64,000 nt of DNA from Blepharisma stoltei (Eukaryota > Ciliophora > Heterotrichea > Heterotrichida > Blepharismidae), in the NCBI GenBank assembly GCA_914767885.1, contig CAJZBQ010000005.1:806001-870000 (forward strand), read 5' to 3'. The notes under the pieces are model-generated. The model did not search any database and was not told the origin of the DNA. It worked only from the letters and a program-made list of their open reading frames with translations. The position numbers were made by a program, and so were the translations under genes. Position 1 is the first letter of the stretch, and each line of letters opens with the position of its first letter. Below, piece by piece: positions 10,703 to 23,285 of the stretch.

Positions 10703-10936
10703 TATAGCGCTTTCCCGAGGATGGCGCGGAATGGCGCCATCCTCGGGAAAGTCAACTAAGCATCCACACGGGAACTGGGAGTTCCACGTGTGGATGCCAT
10801 TTTTGACATGTGGGATCCAAACTTCCACATGTGTCAAAATGGCATCCACACGTGGAACTCCCAGTTCCCGTGTGGATGCCTTCCTGGCTTTCCCGAGGAT
10901 GGCGCCATTCCGCGCCATCCTCGGGAAAGCGCTATA
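10703..10936. repeat. GC-rich palindromic element, TATAGC...GCTATA ends
   Basis: About 234 bp forming a near-perfect long hairpin. Arms contain GCGCTTTCCCGAGGATGGCG and ATCCACACGGGAACTGG, each repeated inverted, and each outer arm contains a smaller hairpin (GATGGCGCGGAATGGCGCCATC). Ends are TATAGCGC/GCGCTATA. It lies just 3' of TIPIN. GC content is far above the surroundings. Same end type as 24846, 27821, 35914 and 39325. Confidence 0.75.
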
Positions 10937-11196
10937 CTTCTGAAAGTTAGCCGGTATTAATAATGGCGCAATTCTGCATAATTGATAAAGAAATTCAATT
11001 TGGTTGCCCTTAGCGTAGATAATTATATCCAGTAAGTTCCTGGTTCGGTTCTGTTTCAGATAAAATCTTTAAAAGAATTTAATTTTACTAGTTAAGTTAT
11101 AAGGCATGAGATCTAAATAAAACTCGATTAAAAAACAAATAGAATACTTATAGGATTCTTTAGAAAATTTCATAAATTTTATATAACTGATTATAT

Positions 11197-11556
11197 ATGT
11201 CAAGTTTAAGATCAAGCTCCCAATATGCAAGCAGTTCAAGCAGCAAACCAGGAATAGGTGTTGCAAAGGATGAGCCTCTAAAGCCACCAGTGATTGATTA
11301 CATTGATATGCCAAAAGCTCTCTATGAATCTGCCAAAGAAGTTTGTGAAAGTGCAGTGAGACAATTAAAGAAAGGGGAAAAGAAACATTTTTACAAATGT
11401 GCCAAGCAGATTAAGAAGATTTTAGAAGAGAGGAATAGAGGTTCTTATCATGTAATTATAGGAAAAGACTTTGGAAGCTTTTTCAGCTATGAAGCAGGGA
11501 ATTGTGTGCAGCTCTGGGTTAATGATATTTGCTTCTTGATATTCAAGCATGGATAA
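11197..11556 (+). CDS. Dynein light chain, LC8 family (DYNLL-like)
   Basis: 119 residues. A Ser-rich N-terminal extension of about 30 residues precedes the LC8 fold: ALYESAKEVCESAVRQLKK, then IKKILEERNRGSYHVIIGKDFGSF, then the closing strand LWVNDICFLIFKHG. LC8 proteins are dimeric hubs in dynein motors and axonemes. The G-K-D-F-G-S-F and LIFK.G motifs match the family. The domain has a few loop differences from classic 89-residue LC8, so it may be a ciliate-specific paralogue. Intact, no intron. Confidence 0.85.
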   Translation: MSSLRSSSQYASSSSSKPGIGVAKDEPLKPPVIDYIDMPKALYESAKEVCESAVRQLKKGEKKHFYKCAKQIKKILEERNRGSYHVIIGKDFGSFFSYEAGNCVQLWVNDICFLIFKHG

Positions 11557-11640
11557 GTCAGATTAAAATATAATAAAATTAAAAATTATGAAGAAACTTT
11601 TTTTATCATCTATACAAATTTTTATAGTAAAATTATTTAT

Positions 11641-12022
11641 TAACTCCCCCCCCCTCCGTGAGTGAACAAAACCATTAGAAAAATCGCTATTTTTTGCCCA
11701 AAAACCCACCCTCCGTGAGTGAACAAAAATTTTTTTAATAGAAAAATTTTTTATGGAAAAAAATTTTGATATATAAATGATAATTAGTATAATGAAATCT
11801 AGAGCTAATTCTGTGTAATTTTAAACAAATTGCTTTTTAAAACATAAATTTTATAAATTAAATTAATATTTGCTTTTCAATTTTTGCGAATTAGGATTTT
11901 TTTAAATTTCGAAAAAAAAAATATTTTTATAAAATTTATATATAAATTTTTTTAAAAAAAAAAATTAACCCCCCCTCTGTGAGTGAAGAAAATTTTTTTG
12001 TTCACTCACGGAGGGGGGGGAG
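11641..12022. mobile_element. MITE family A, full length
   Basis: 382 bp, TA at 11641-11642 and 12023-12024, beginning ACTCCCCCC and ending GGGGGGAGT. Four copies of the motif CCTCCGTGAGYGAAC: two on the left about 65 bp apart, and two on the right facing each other as a hairpin. The AT-rich middle is shared with the copies at 12122, 13691, 19978, 43251 and 48453. Non-coding. Confidence 0.9.
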
Positions 12023-12121
12023 TAAGGAATGAAGAATCTGAAAATTAGCTGCAGAATACGCTCAGCAATATTTTGATATAAGTAATCTGATAAAAGGTAA
12101 TTATTAATCAAAATAGATACT

Positions 12122-12507
12122 TACTCCCCCCCTCCGTGAGTGAACAAAACCATTAGAAAAATCGCTATTTTTTGCCCAAAAACCCACCCTCGTGAGTGAA
12201 CAAAAATGTTTTTAATAGAAAAATTTTTGATGGAAAAAAATTTTGATATATAAATGATAATTAGTATAATGAAATATAGAGCTAATTCTGTTTAATTTTA
12301 AACGAATTGCTTTTTTAAAAACAAACAATTTTGCAAATTGAATTAATATTTGCTTTCCAATTTTTGCGAATTAGGATTTTTTTAAATTTCGAAAAAAAAT
12401 ATTTTTTATAAAATTTATATATAAATTTTTTTAAAAAACAAAAAAATTAACCCCCCTCCGTGAGTGAACAAAATTTTTTTGTTCACTCACGGGAGGGGGG
12501 GGGGAGT
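12122..12507. mobile_element. MITE family A, full length, tandem neighbour
   Basis: Flanked by TTA on both sides (12121-12123 and 12507-12509). Same orientation as and nearly identical to the copy ending 99 bp upstream. It ends 8 bp before the ATG of the next gene, so as it stands it would replace that gene's promoter. Confidence 0.9.
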
Positions 12508-12515
12508 TATATAAA

Positions 12516-13693
12516 ATGTCTTATGGCTGGGTAACTGAGAGTGCTTTGCTTCCTAAAAAGTCTAAAGAAATTCCGGTTGACTCAAAATCCTTTATTGGTC
12601 TTCAAACACAGATTTTTGAACTTTCACAAGAAAAAGCAAGTAATTCAAAAATTCCAACTGGGAGATCATTAAAGGAAATATTAATAACTCCCCCCCCCAT
12701 CCTTGATCGAACGACTCGCCATCGTTCGATCAAGGATGGGGGTTAAAAAAAAAATTTTTTGGGGTAAAAAAATTTATATATATATATAAAATAAAAAAAA
12801 TATGTTTTTTTTTTATACTTTTAATTAAGAGGGTTAAGAGTATTTAATAATTATTTTTACAGCAAAAAATTGAATTAATTTCATAAGAATACCAATTTTA
12901 ATATTTTGATTTTTTGGTTACCCCTTTAAACTTTATAAATTTTGATTTGTTCTTTATTGAATTTTTGATTTTTTTTTTTCAAATTTTAAAGAATCTCTAT
13001 TTTATTAGATTATTGAGTTTTTAAGCCTAGGTTGATGACTAAATCACTTCGAATGGTTGATTTCGTAGCTTTCTGTCGTCTCAAGGCCTCTGAAAACAAC
13101 TTCATTAGGCACATTTCCCAAGCTTTTGATAACTAATATGTTTTTTATATATATAAAAATTTGCATGATATGAAAATCGTTCGATCAAGGGGTTAATTTT
13201 CCCCAATTTTTAGGAATTTTTACAGTCAATCGTTCGATCAAGGATGGGGGGGGGGGGAGTAAGGAAAAAAGTCCAACCACCACCACCAGCAGAAGAATCC
13301 AAAGAAGTTGATAATAGAGTAAACCAAAATTTAATAAGCAGATGTGATATTTATCAAGAAATGAAAACCAAAGGATGTGAAGAAAACGAAAAATTTTTGG
13401 TCAATTTTAATAAAGATTCTGATTCTTCAGATGAAGATAAGAACACAAATAGCGAATCAAAAAAGGAAAATCCTTTAAACTACGAAAGAGAAACAGCATA
13501 TAAATCTCAAAAAATTGTAAAGCAAAGCTATGATCACACGCTAACACAGTTAGAAAAAGACTCACTTCCAGAAGTTCTCAATGAAAAAGAATTGCTAAAG
13601 CAGCAGCAAATTTTAATAAAGAAAAAGAGACAAGAAAGGCTAGAAGCAAGAAAAGAAAAAGTCAGGAAAATGAAATCTTTTGAAAATGTATAA
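12516..13693 (+). CDS. Conserved charged protein of unknown function, split by a MITE
   Basis: Start ATG 12516 (MSYGWVTESALLPKKSKEI). The frame runs into a family B MITE at 12685. Excising 575 bp at TA joins KEIL to IRKKVQPPPP and yields 200 residues. The C-terminal half is coiled coil (LLKQQQILIKKKRQERLEAR). The stop codon is the TAA at 13691-13693, into which a family A MITE has inserted; TAA is read with or without that element. The N terminus resembles short motifs of nuclear coiled-coil proteins, but no family is claimed. Confidence 0.65.
12685..13259. mobile_element. MITE family B, inside a CDS
   Basis: 575 bp, TA at 12685-12686 and 13260-13261. The terminal unit is CCATCCTTGATCGAACGA; the left end carries it as a hairpin (GAACGACTCGCCATCGTTC), the right end as two spaced inverted copies. 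The middle is AT-rich with a conserved patch around 13020-13130 also present at 25919, 42779 and 50158. Excision restores the host frame. Confidence 0.9.
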
Positions 13694-14077
13694 CTCCCCC
13701 CCCCCCTCCGTGAGCGAACAAAAAAATTTGTTCGCTCACGGAGGGGGGGTTAATTTTTTTTTTTAAAAAAAATTTATATATAAATTTTATAAAAAATATT
13801 TTTTTCGAAATTTAAAAAAATCCTAATTTGCAAAAATTGGGAAGCAAATATTAATTTAATTTGCAAAATTTATGTTTTAAAACGCAATTTGTTTAAAATT
13901 AAACAGAATTAGCTCTAGATTTCATTATACTAATTATCACTTATATATCAAAATTTTTTTCCATTAAATTTTTTTCTATTAAAAAAATTTTTGTTCACTC
14001 ACGGAGGGTGGGTTTTTGGTCAAAAAATGGCGATTTTTCTAATGGTTTTGTTCGCTCACGGGGGGGGGGGGGGGGAG
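13691..14077. mobile_element. MITE family A inserted in a stop codon
   Basis: 387 bp, reverse orientation. The left TA (13691-13692) is the TA of the host gene's TAA; the right TA is 14078-14079, followed by A. The stop reads TAA both before and after excision. Confidence 0.85.
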
Positions 14078-14107
14078 TAAGTATTAATTAATAAGATTCA
14101 AAATAAT

Positions 14108-14929
14108 ATGAGCATTGACCTAAATATAGATGAGCCTAAGCCTCAAGTGGTTTTCGTTTCTGCAGAATCATTAGACGTCCCCATTCCACCAATTCTTCAG
14201 ACGCCTTTTTTTGGTGGGAAGCCAAATGGATTCGTTTTTCATTCCCCAAAAAGTGAAAATGCTTCAGCAATTCAAGAACCAGAAGAAACAAACCAAACGA
14301 ATATCCCTCATCCAGTAGTCAAGAGCCCAAAAAAGTGAAATTTGATAAGGACTGAGATCTGTGGAGTTGGAATCATAATTAAAGGATATGGAATCCCTGA
14401 AAAAAATACTAAATCTATTATTGCTGAAACTGAGTATACTTATGATTTGCTTGTGAATAGAAAATGTTTTTCATGTATTAAGTACCCTATACCCACTAAT
14501 TTGGACTATAAAATAGATTATGATAGCAACTCTGAAATTGCATTTAAAGTAAAAGAAGAAACAATATACACATTTTGTAAAAATTTGTCTAATTCTGTGG
14601 AGTGATATATGAGCAAGGTCAATTTTATGCGAATGCTAATGACTATAATTATGATTTCAGCATTTATTTTGTCGATTTTTGGAATTATTTTAATTGCTGC
14701 ACTGCTGGAAGATTATAGACAAATTTGTGTGGTTTTGTTAATTTTACCCCCGATTGCAATTGTTTTCTATGCATATGTTGTACGATCATATGTAAGAAAA
14801 CTTCGGAAACTTATGGAACATAACATTATTATTAATTCTCAAGAATTGAATCGACAGGGAATTAATGTAGAGTTAGGGAAAAATTGTATATTTATCAAAT
14901 TTTCATTAGAACTTCCTATGGCACTGTAA
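14108..14929 (+). CDS. Two-pass membrane protein, unknown family
   Basis: One frame of 273 residues that only stays open if TGA at 14336-14338 and 14603-14605 are Trp. The N-terminal 75 residues are acidic and Pro-rich. A middle domain contains short conserved-looking beta segments (ICGVGIIIKGYGIPE). Two adjacent transmembrane helices follow (MLMTIIMISAFILSIFGIIL and ICVVLLILPPIAIVFYAYVV), then about 50 cytosolic or lumenal residues. A tail-anchored hairpin in an endomembrane is likely. No family recognised. Confidence 0.65.
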
Positions 14930-14963
14930 TTATGTGATCCAATTTTAAGAATAAAAGCTTTTG

Positions 14964-15317
14964 CTCCTCCCCTTTAAATTAGAAAAAAAATCCTATTCCA
15001 ATTTAAGGGTATTTTTAAAAAAAAATTATATTAATTAAATCTTTTTATAAAAAAATTTTTGCTATAGATTGAGCACAATATTTTTGAATTTTAATTTATT
15101 TTTATATAGAATTAATTGAAAAAAATTAATTTATTCAGTGTAAAAACTGTGTTTAAATAATATTCTGCATCACTTTTTCCGTTAAATTAGGTCAAAACTA
15201 ATTATAAAATCCATATATTTTTACCTATAAAAATTTTCTTTAAAAAATAATTTAAAGGAATTAAAGCACCCACAAATGGAATTTTACCTCTATTTTATTC
15301 ATATTTAAAGGAGGATT
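14964..15317. mobile_element. Possible MITE family D, intergenic
   Basis: Begins CTCCTCCCCTTTAAATT and ends ATTTAAAGGAGGATT, an inverted pair like the element at 56665. The stretch AAAAATCCTATTCC after the left end and TAGGTCAAAACTAAT inside it are shared with that copy. Boundaries are approximate; the rest is AT-rich with no ORF. Confidence 0.45.
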
Positions 15318-15444
15318 TAGTCTTAATTTAATTGTAATATACAAGCTCAAAATTGGATAAAGACGCCAAATTGCCAAAACCGCATAATTTTGCATAATAA
15401 ATTCCACAATCATATTAATGCAATAAATGTTAACTTAAAATGTA

Positions 15445-15931
15445 TTAGTCAATAGGTGGGGAATATTTCTAAAGTAAAACTTACATCTAAAAGAGCTGGG
15501 TCTTCACCATCTGCAGTCATTTTGTGCTTAACTGCAGGCCTTGGGACACCAACATCGACCATTCTTACATATTTCTTCAAATTTTCAGGAACTTCTTCTT
15601 TTTGTGGCTGTTGCTCTTCTTGTTGTGCTGGTACACCTGGTTCCACAGGCTTTGGAGGTGGTTGAAGTTGTTCAGCTGGAATGTAGTTCAGTTTATATGC
15701 TGTTTTTTGACTGATTTAGAGCTATTAAATAAAGAATTATCCTAATTTCTGATTATTTAATAAAGAATACTCAAGAATTGCGGCTAAAGCTTCTATTTTT
15801 TCAATTTGATGATTCACTTGACTCAGTTTATTATGAGCTTCGGTGCAGAAATGGTTCAAGAATTCGCTTGTCATTATAGCAAAAGCATTCACGACTGCAA
15901 TTAACTTTTTCGGTTCAATTGCTTCTCCCAT
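15445..15931 (-). CDS. WASHC3: WASH complex subunit 3 (CCDC53)
   Basis: Start ATG 15931 (MGEAIEPKKLIAVVNAF). The N-terminal helix, the mid coiled coil (QIEKIEALAAILEY) and the C-terminal block KKYVRMVDVGVPRPAVKHKM...DPALLD match CCDC53, the small subunit of the endosomal WASH actin-nucleating complex. A 72-bp IES (15698-15769) interrupts between AILEY and KLNYIP. A 16-nt intron, GTAAGTTTTACTTTAG (15469-15484), precedes the last exon (KYSPPID, TAA). Result 132 residues, shorter than animal WASHC3. RAB7 and other endosomal genes lie in the same window but are not linked. Confidence 0.85.
15698..15769. other. 72-bp IES in WASHC3
   Basis: Between TA 15696-15697 and TA 15768-15769. It contains a stop in the minus frame. 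Excision at these TAs aligns AILEYKLNYIP without gap against the WASHC3 family; other TA pairs leave stops or gaps. Confidence 0.7.
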
Positions 15932-15944
15932 TTTATTATGCTAA

Positions 15945-18019
<2,075 letters not shown>

Positions 18020-18061
18020 TATTAATTTTAATATATTATAAGAATTGCTAAAATAAAGGAC

Positions 18062-18877
18062 TTAGTAAGGAGATGTTTCCCTTGTGCCGTCATTATGAGT
18101 GCTTTCAGTTTGGTTTATTATTCCAGAATTTCCAGTTTGGTTTATTATTTCAGGATTTCCATATATTACATCTATTTTACTTGCAAAATGTGGGCAATGA
18201 TAAAACGGAAATCTTGATAGATTAAGTAGCCTGGAGCGTTGTTCATCTTGATGAATAATCATTTCAGCATGATAAATAACTGAGTAATACCCATCCTCAT
18301 AAAATAAGCACAGGAGAGGGCCACTTTTGCCATTAAGCCTTTCAAAATAATCATGCTCTTCTCTTTTTATTAATAATATGTGAACTTTCATAAAATTTGC
18401 AAAATGAGTTAAATAAAAAGCTTTATCAGATATAACAAACTCATCGTTTCTTACAATGGACTCTTGTTCACTTTTCCAAAACTTCATGCAAGTAGCAAAC
18501 AAACATCTCATCCCGAACTCCATAGCTTCTGCTCCTCTGTAATCGTTGTTTTCCATATAGCTTTTTAATCATGATAAGCTTAACTTAGATCTTTCATTAA
18601 GTAGTATGCTTACCATTTCTCGATATCTGGAATGAAGTTCAGGGTTTAAATAGATATATTGTTCAGATAATTTAGTGTATTTAGCGAAAGCTTCAAATGT
18701 GTATTTTAATAGGCTTTCTTCATTTCTTAATCTCAATATACAACCAAAATAAGCAGCTCCGATTGCAAGATAAAACGAACTTTGTCGTGGCTCTGCTTTA
18801 GAGATCCACTGAAAGTTACCAAACTGACCTGGAAGGCTAATAGGTGTTCATTCGCAAAGTCTTATTTGGTTTTCCAT
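18062..18877 (-). CDS. Otubain-like (peptidase C65 fold) protein, catalytic residues lost
   Basis: Start ATG 18877. TGA codons in CEWTPISL and SLSWLKSY read as Trp and are needed to join the protein (271 residues). The order of blocks matches otubains: the active-site helix (EPRQSSFYLAIGAAYFGCIL, where otubains have DGNCFYRAF), a helical insert, then FANFMKVHILLI and the final strands PLLCLFYEDGYYSVIYH. The nucleophile Cys is Ser (QSSFY) and the catalytic His position reads Tyr (GYYSVIY instead of GHY). It is probably an inactive ubiquitin-binding pseudo-deubiquitinase. Fold assignment is from pattern only. Confidence 0.55.
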
Positions 18878-19614
18878 AATAAAATTTATAATAGTTTGTC
18901 CCATAATTAAACAATGAAAATAAGTAAATAAAAAGCTTTCAATGGACATCTAAATACATTTCACAAACATGTTTCATAGAGTCCTCAAAGATTCTTTAGT
19001 CTGCGGGAGTCTCTGATACTAAATAATTCGTTTCTACTTGTCGGTCCTAAACTCTTGTTTGGGTTCCACGTATGAAACAAACATTCGCTATAATTCAGGC
19101 TCTTTAAGCGATCTCTAGCTTTTGAAAAAAAATCACTTTTATTATTTAATACTTATAAGAATGTTTCTAAAATAAATACAATTTTCTTGCAGTATACAAT
19201 AATTTTTTGAAGTATAGCTATTTATCGAAATATTAGAGTTTTATAGAATCTCAAATAAACAGAATCAAGCAAGGACTATGAAGAAATATCAAGATCAAAT
19301 TTAATTTTGATTTCTTTATTGTTCTAATTCATATTAAGACGAAAAAATAGCATCCACACTTCATGGGCAAATAAATTTCTAGTTCTATCATAATTTTCAT
19401 TAAATCTCTACTTTTTTGACAATAATGCAACTTTTCAAACCTCATTATTTTTTATTGTCAAAAATAATTTATTTCCAAAATACCCATAAAACCACTTTTT
19501 AAGTAATATTAAGTTCAATAGCACCTCAGCAGTCTCCCGAATACCTTATCTTGCTTCAGAACCCTCCACAATCCAGCCTTATCAAACTCTAACTTGAGAA
19601 AATGGCCATAATTT
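18878..19614. other. Intergenic region, AT-rich
   Basis: 737 bp between the pseudo-otubain start (minus) and RPS25 (plus). It holds both upstream regions. No ORF, tRNA or repeat of the window's families seen; a slightly GC-richer patch near 18985-19060 has no recognisable feature. Confidence 0.4.
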
Positions 19615-20370
19615 ATGGCTAAAGGAGACAAAGACAAGTCAGACAAGACACCTTCAAAGAAGGTTTCCCTTCTTGCCAAACCATCAAACGCAAGCGGTGG
19701 CGGAAAAGCAAAAAAGAAAAAGTGGTCCAAGGCCAAAGTCAAGGATAAGACTACCAATTCAGTCTACTTTGATCAAGAAGCATTCGACAAACTTACGAAC
19801 GAAATCCCAGCCAAAACAAAACTTATCACACCATCAGTCTTGTCTGACAAGCTGAATATTAACCTCTCTCTCGCAAGGCATGCATTATCAGAACTTGAAG
19901 CCAGAGGAGTCCTCAAAGCTGTTGGAGATTTGCATCACGCACAAAAAATCTATACTCGTGCAGCTCAAGAAGTAGCTTACTCCCCCCCCCCCCCTCCGTG
20001 AGCGAACAAAAAAATTTTGTTCGCTCACGGAGGGGGGTTAATTTTTTTTTTTAAAAAAAATTTATATATAAAATTTTATAAAAAATATTTTTTTCGAAAT
20101 TTAAAAAAATCCTAATTTGCAAAAATTGGGAAGCAAATATTAATTTAATTTGCAAAATTTATGTTTTAAAACGCAATTTGTTTAAAATTAAACAGAATTA
20201 GCTCTAGATTTCATTATAATAATTATCACTTATATATCAAAATTTTTTTCCATTAAAATTTTTTCTATTAAAAAAATTTTTGTTCACTCACGGAGGGTGG
20301 GTTTTTGGTCAAAAAATGGCGATTTTTCTAATGGTTTTGTTCGCTCACGGAGGGGGGGGGGGGGAGTTAA
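19615..20370 (+). CDS. RPS25: 40S ribosomal protein eS25, stop codon split by a MITE
   Basis: Start ATG 19615. Lys-rich N terminus ([16 protein letters not shown]), then the eS25 winged-helix core: [57 protein letters not shown]. eS25 sits on the 40S head and is needed for several IRES types. A family A MITE begins at TA 19978-19979, inside the stop. Without excision translation would read into the terminal repeat (YSPPPP...). Excision gives GCT-TA-A, ending the protein at AAQEVA after 121 residues. Confidence 0.9.
19978..20367. mobile_element. MITE family A in the RPS25 stop codon
   Basis: 390 bp, flanked by TTA on both sides (19977-19979, 20367-20369). Reverse orientation relative to 11641, same orientation as 13691 and nearly identical to it. 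Confidence 0.9.
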
Positions 20371-20493
20371 GATTAAGAAAAATTTGACTTCAATTATGAT
20401 TCAGAGGCTTGTTTTAATTCTTGATAAAAATTAAATTTCACAATAAATCTGCTATATTAAAGCAAATAATAGTGAATTATAGTTAGATGATTA

Positions 20494-21123
20494 TTAGCAG
20501 CACGCTTGCTTCTCTTTTTTCTCTTTCTTTTTGCTTAAATCAATTGGTGGTTTATACTCTGAAGTTTCTGTTTTTATTTGTGATAATGCATTTCTTGCAA
20601 TCATCATAAAAGCATCGTCAACATTGACAGCATCCTTGGCTGAGGTCTCAAAGAATGGCATGTTCCCTGTATCCCTACACCATTGGCTAGCCCTTGCATT
20701 TGGCACTTTTCTTTCATCTTCTTTGTCAACTTTATTTCCTAGCACCACAAATGGGAAATTTTCAGCATCTCTAGCATTGGACTGAGACAAAAATTCTTCT
20801 TTCCATGACCCAAGTGATTCAAAGCTTTTACTTGATGTTATGTCATAGACCAGCACACAGCAGTCAGATCCACGGTAAAACGCAGTTCCAAGGCTCTGAA
20901 ACCTCTCTTGGCCTGCTGTGTCCCAGATTTGAAGAGTGACCAGTTTGTCGTCAATCATGATTTCTTTTGTTAAGAAGTCAGCACCGATCGTAGCTTTGTA
21001 TTGCTGAGTAAACCTTTTGTTAACATATTGGTTCATGAGCGAAGTCTTGCCAACACTAAGTAAAGATTACGCTGAGTCTCCGAGGATGATTACTTTGAGT
21101 AGGTGCTTTCTTCCAGATGCCAT
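20494..21123 (-). CDS. RAB7: Rab7-family small GTPase
   Basis: Start ATG 21123 ([18 protein letters not shown]). A 15-nt intron, GTAATCTTTACTTAG (21056-21070), falls inside the P-loop; splicing gives GDSAVGKTS. Switch regions are Rab7-like ([37 protein letters not shown]), NKVDKED and ETSAKDA bind guanine, and the C terminus KEKQACC is a double-Cys prenylation site. Rab7 controls late endosome and lysosome traffic. The prenylating enzyme's alpha subunit is encoded at 34629. About 204 residues, normal length. Confidence 0.9.
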
Positions 21124-21840
21124 TTTTTATATTCACCTATAAAATGAGCATTCGGAGAGCTCAATTATAAATATCAACTACATTTATTATAATTTAAGTA
21201 AATATACTAATTATTTGTTTAATTGTGATTTTATTAAAGAAATTAAGCATGATTATAAAAGTATTTCAAATAATTAGTTATAATATTAAAAGCCATTTGT
21301 AACTTATTTGCAATAGAATGGGGTATGTTGTCAAAGCTTGATCTGATTTGATAGGATCTAAAGAGAGCACCTAGATAAGTTTTTCAATAATAATTAGTAG
21401 GCATTTTATTTTGGAGTTTTCATAGTTTTATCGTTTTTTAATTGAAAATAGAGAGTTTCTTTAATCAGTCTATTCCTAAGATACTCAAGAGGTCTATGGA
21501 TGCAAAGGATATTGTTCTTTACGCATTATACTTGCACTTTATCCATTAAATTAGGTCAAAACAAATTTTATAAAAATTAATTGATAAAGAGGTAGTAAAA
21601 TCATCAAGATCTTTTGAATTCTTCGATTTAATAATACTTTCAACGAGGATATATGGCCCAAAAATAGTTGTTTTTTATATTCTTAATTCCTATATGAAAC
21701 TATATCAATATGATTTTGGTGGATTGTTTATGATAAATAAACAGCCATGCAGCTATTCATGAATCCATTTTTTAAAGAATTCATGAAAAATTAAATAGCC
21801 CTCCACTTAAATTATTTTTGAAACATTAATTTCAGTTGGA
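21124..21840. other. Intergenic region, AT-rich
   Basis: 717 bp between the RAB7 start and the lysozyme stop. A short piece at about 21540-21590 (ATTAAATTAGGTCAAAAC) resembles the inside of the D elements. No ORF of note. Confidence 0.35.
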
Positions 21841-22500
21841 TTATGAATCAAGAGGATAATAATCTTTATTAACTGTGGTGTTACATAAATTGATTGTTCC
21901 TGTATATTGCTTTAAGGTGACTGTAGTAAAACCTCCAAAAGGTTGCCAACTGTTCGTATTAGGCTTGTCATCATGCTGAATGTTCCATAAAAAGAAGTTT
22001 TTGGCTCCTGTCCAAGATGCGCCTACAATGGCATTTCAGTCCAGAATAGATGTATAGACTCCAGGAATATTTCCAGTTTGTGAAATTTTGCTCATCATTG
22101 ATAAAATAAAAGATTGATTATAGCTTTGACTTTTATTTCATGCATATTGAGTTACTTGGACTCATATATTAAGACTTCTATGCAGTGGTACAAGTGAGCT
22201 AATTGCATCCCATAATTCTTGTACTTGGCCTGATGGATTTCCACAAGGTACACAAGGAAACATATAAACATCTACAAGATACATCCCTGCAGCTAAAGCA
22301 TTTTTCATGCTAGAAACTACATTTGGATCTACAGCACCATAAGATGTATATCCTCGAAGTATTGTACCGGAATATCCTTGTTTTATTAGGCACTCAAAAG
22401 AGCTCTGACTGGTAAGAGCTGAGGTATCTATTTCAAGGAAATCAAAAATCCCATAAATTTGGGAAGACAGGAAGAAAGTTATAAGTTTAAGGATATTCAT
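21841..22500 (-). CDS. Glycoside hydrolase family 25 lysozyme (secreted)
   Basis: Start ATG 22500 with signal peptide MNILKLITFFLSSQIYG. Then IFDFLEIDTSALTSQSSFEC, GYSGTILRGYTSYGAVDPN, AAGMYLVDVYMFPCVPCG, and after three TGA-Trp codons VYTSILDWNAIVGASW, NIQHDDKPN and GGFTTVTLKQY. This is the eukaryotic GH25 lysozyme pattern known from nematodes, Dictyostelium and Entamoeba. It cleaves bacterial peptidoglycan and fits phagocytic digestion of bacteria. 219 residues. A broken relative lies about 600 bp beyond its start (23030-23160). Confidence 0.8.
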
Positions 22501-23029
22501 TTATTACATAATTAATTCTCCACATGCTAAAAGCTAATAAATATGCAAAAATTCTATATGATTTTGCAATTCTTTGTTGACCAAAATAAGACAATAAAAA
22601 TGCTAGAAAGCCAAAAATGCGCAAAGTTATATCAAAATCTGCCAAAAGCCTTTAATATCTCGCAAAATTTCGAAACACAAAATTAAAAGGGAAATTTAAA
22701 ATTTATATTCCAGCAAGTGTCTATTTTGTATTTATTTTAAAATTTATCACAGTTGATATAATAATATTATAGTTTTCTGAGGATAATATGACCAATTTAA
22801 GGATTATCACCTGTAAATTTTTATAGTGATATTATATTAAGTGTTGCGCATAGTATTAATTCAAGTAGTCAGGAAAATGTCAGGGGAGTGATAGATAATT
22901 AAGAATAATCCATTTTCTGCGAAATTGAGGTAATTCGCGTAAATGGAAAATGATGAATCAAATCCTCTTTCAGAAAACAGTTTAAAGTTATTTTTAGAGC
23001 AAAGCTATACGACTAAGCGAACTACAATC

Positions 23030-23160
23030 TAGATTAACGGGTTTTATGCAAAGATTAATCATTTCTCATATTATTTTAAGAAAACTCCTGTAAAACCTTC
23101 AAACCCTCTTCAATTGTCGAAATTAGGAATGCCATCATGCTGATCTTTGATCTTAATAGT
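23030..23160 (-). pseudogene. Fragment of a GH25 lysozyme paralogue
   Basis: Minus-strand translation gives QHDGIPNFDNW, then GFEGFTGVFLK, then a TAA, then Y. This aligns with QHDDKPNTNSW and GGFTTVTLKQY of the intact lysozyme next door, with CAA (Gln) changed to TAA. Only the C-terminal part can be recognised; the rest has decayed. Limits are approximate. Confidence 0.6.
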
Positions 23161-23285
23161 TTTAAAATATCTTTTAATTTTCACATAATGATGCAATTTA
23201 ATAGCATACAAAATGATTGATGTTAAATATAATAGAGATATTCAATGATTATAATTTATTTCAATTTTATAAGCCAATACTTGTC

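Noticed and set aside
10688..10943. Opposed ORFs of 70-76 residues
   Set aside because: They are the two strands of the palindrome at 10703 and mirror each other.
13244..13261. N-terminal start MGGGGVRKK as a separate gene start
   Set aside because: The ATG and Gly run are the MITE B end; the true frame joins from 12516.
19980..20001. Poly-Pro C terminus of RPS25
   Set aside because: It is the MITE terminal repeat read through; excision restores TAA.
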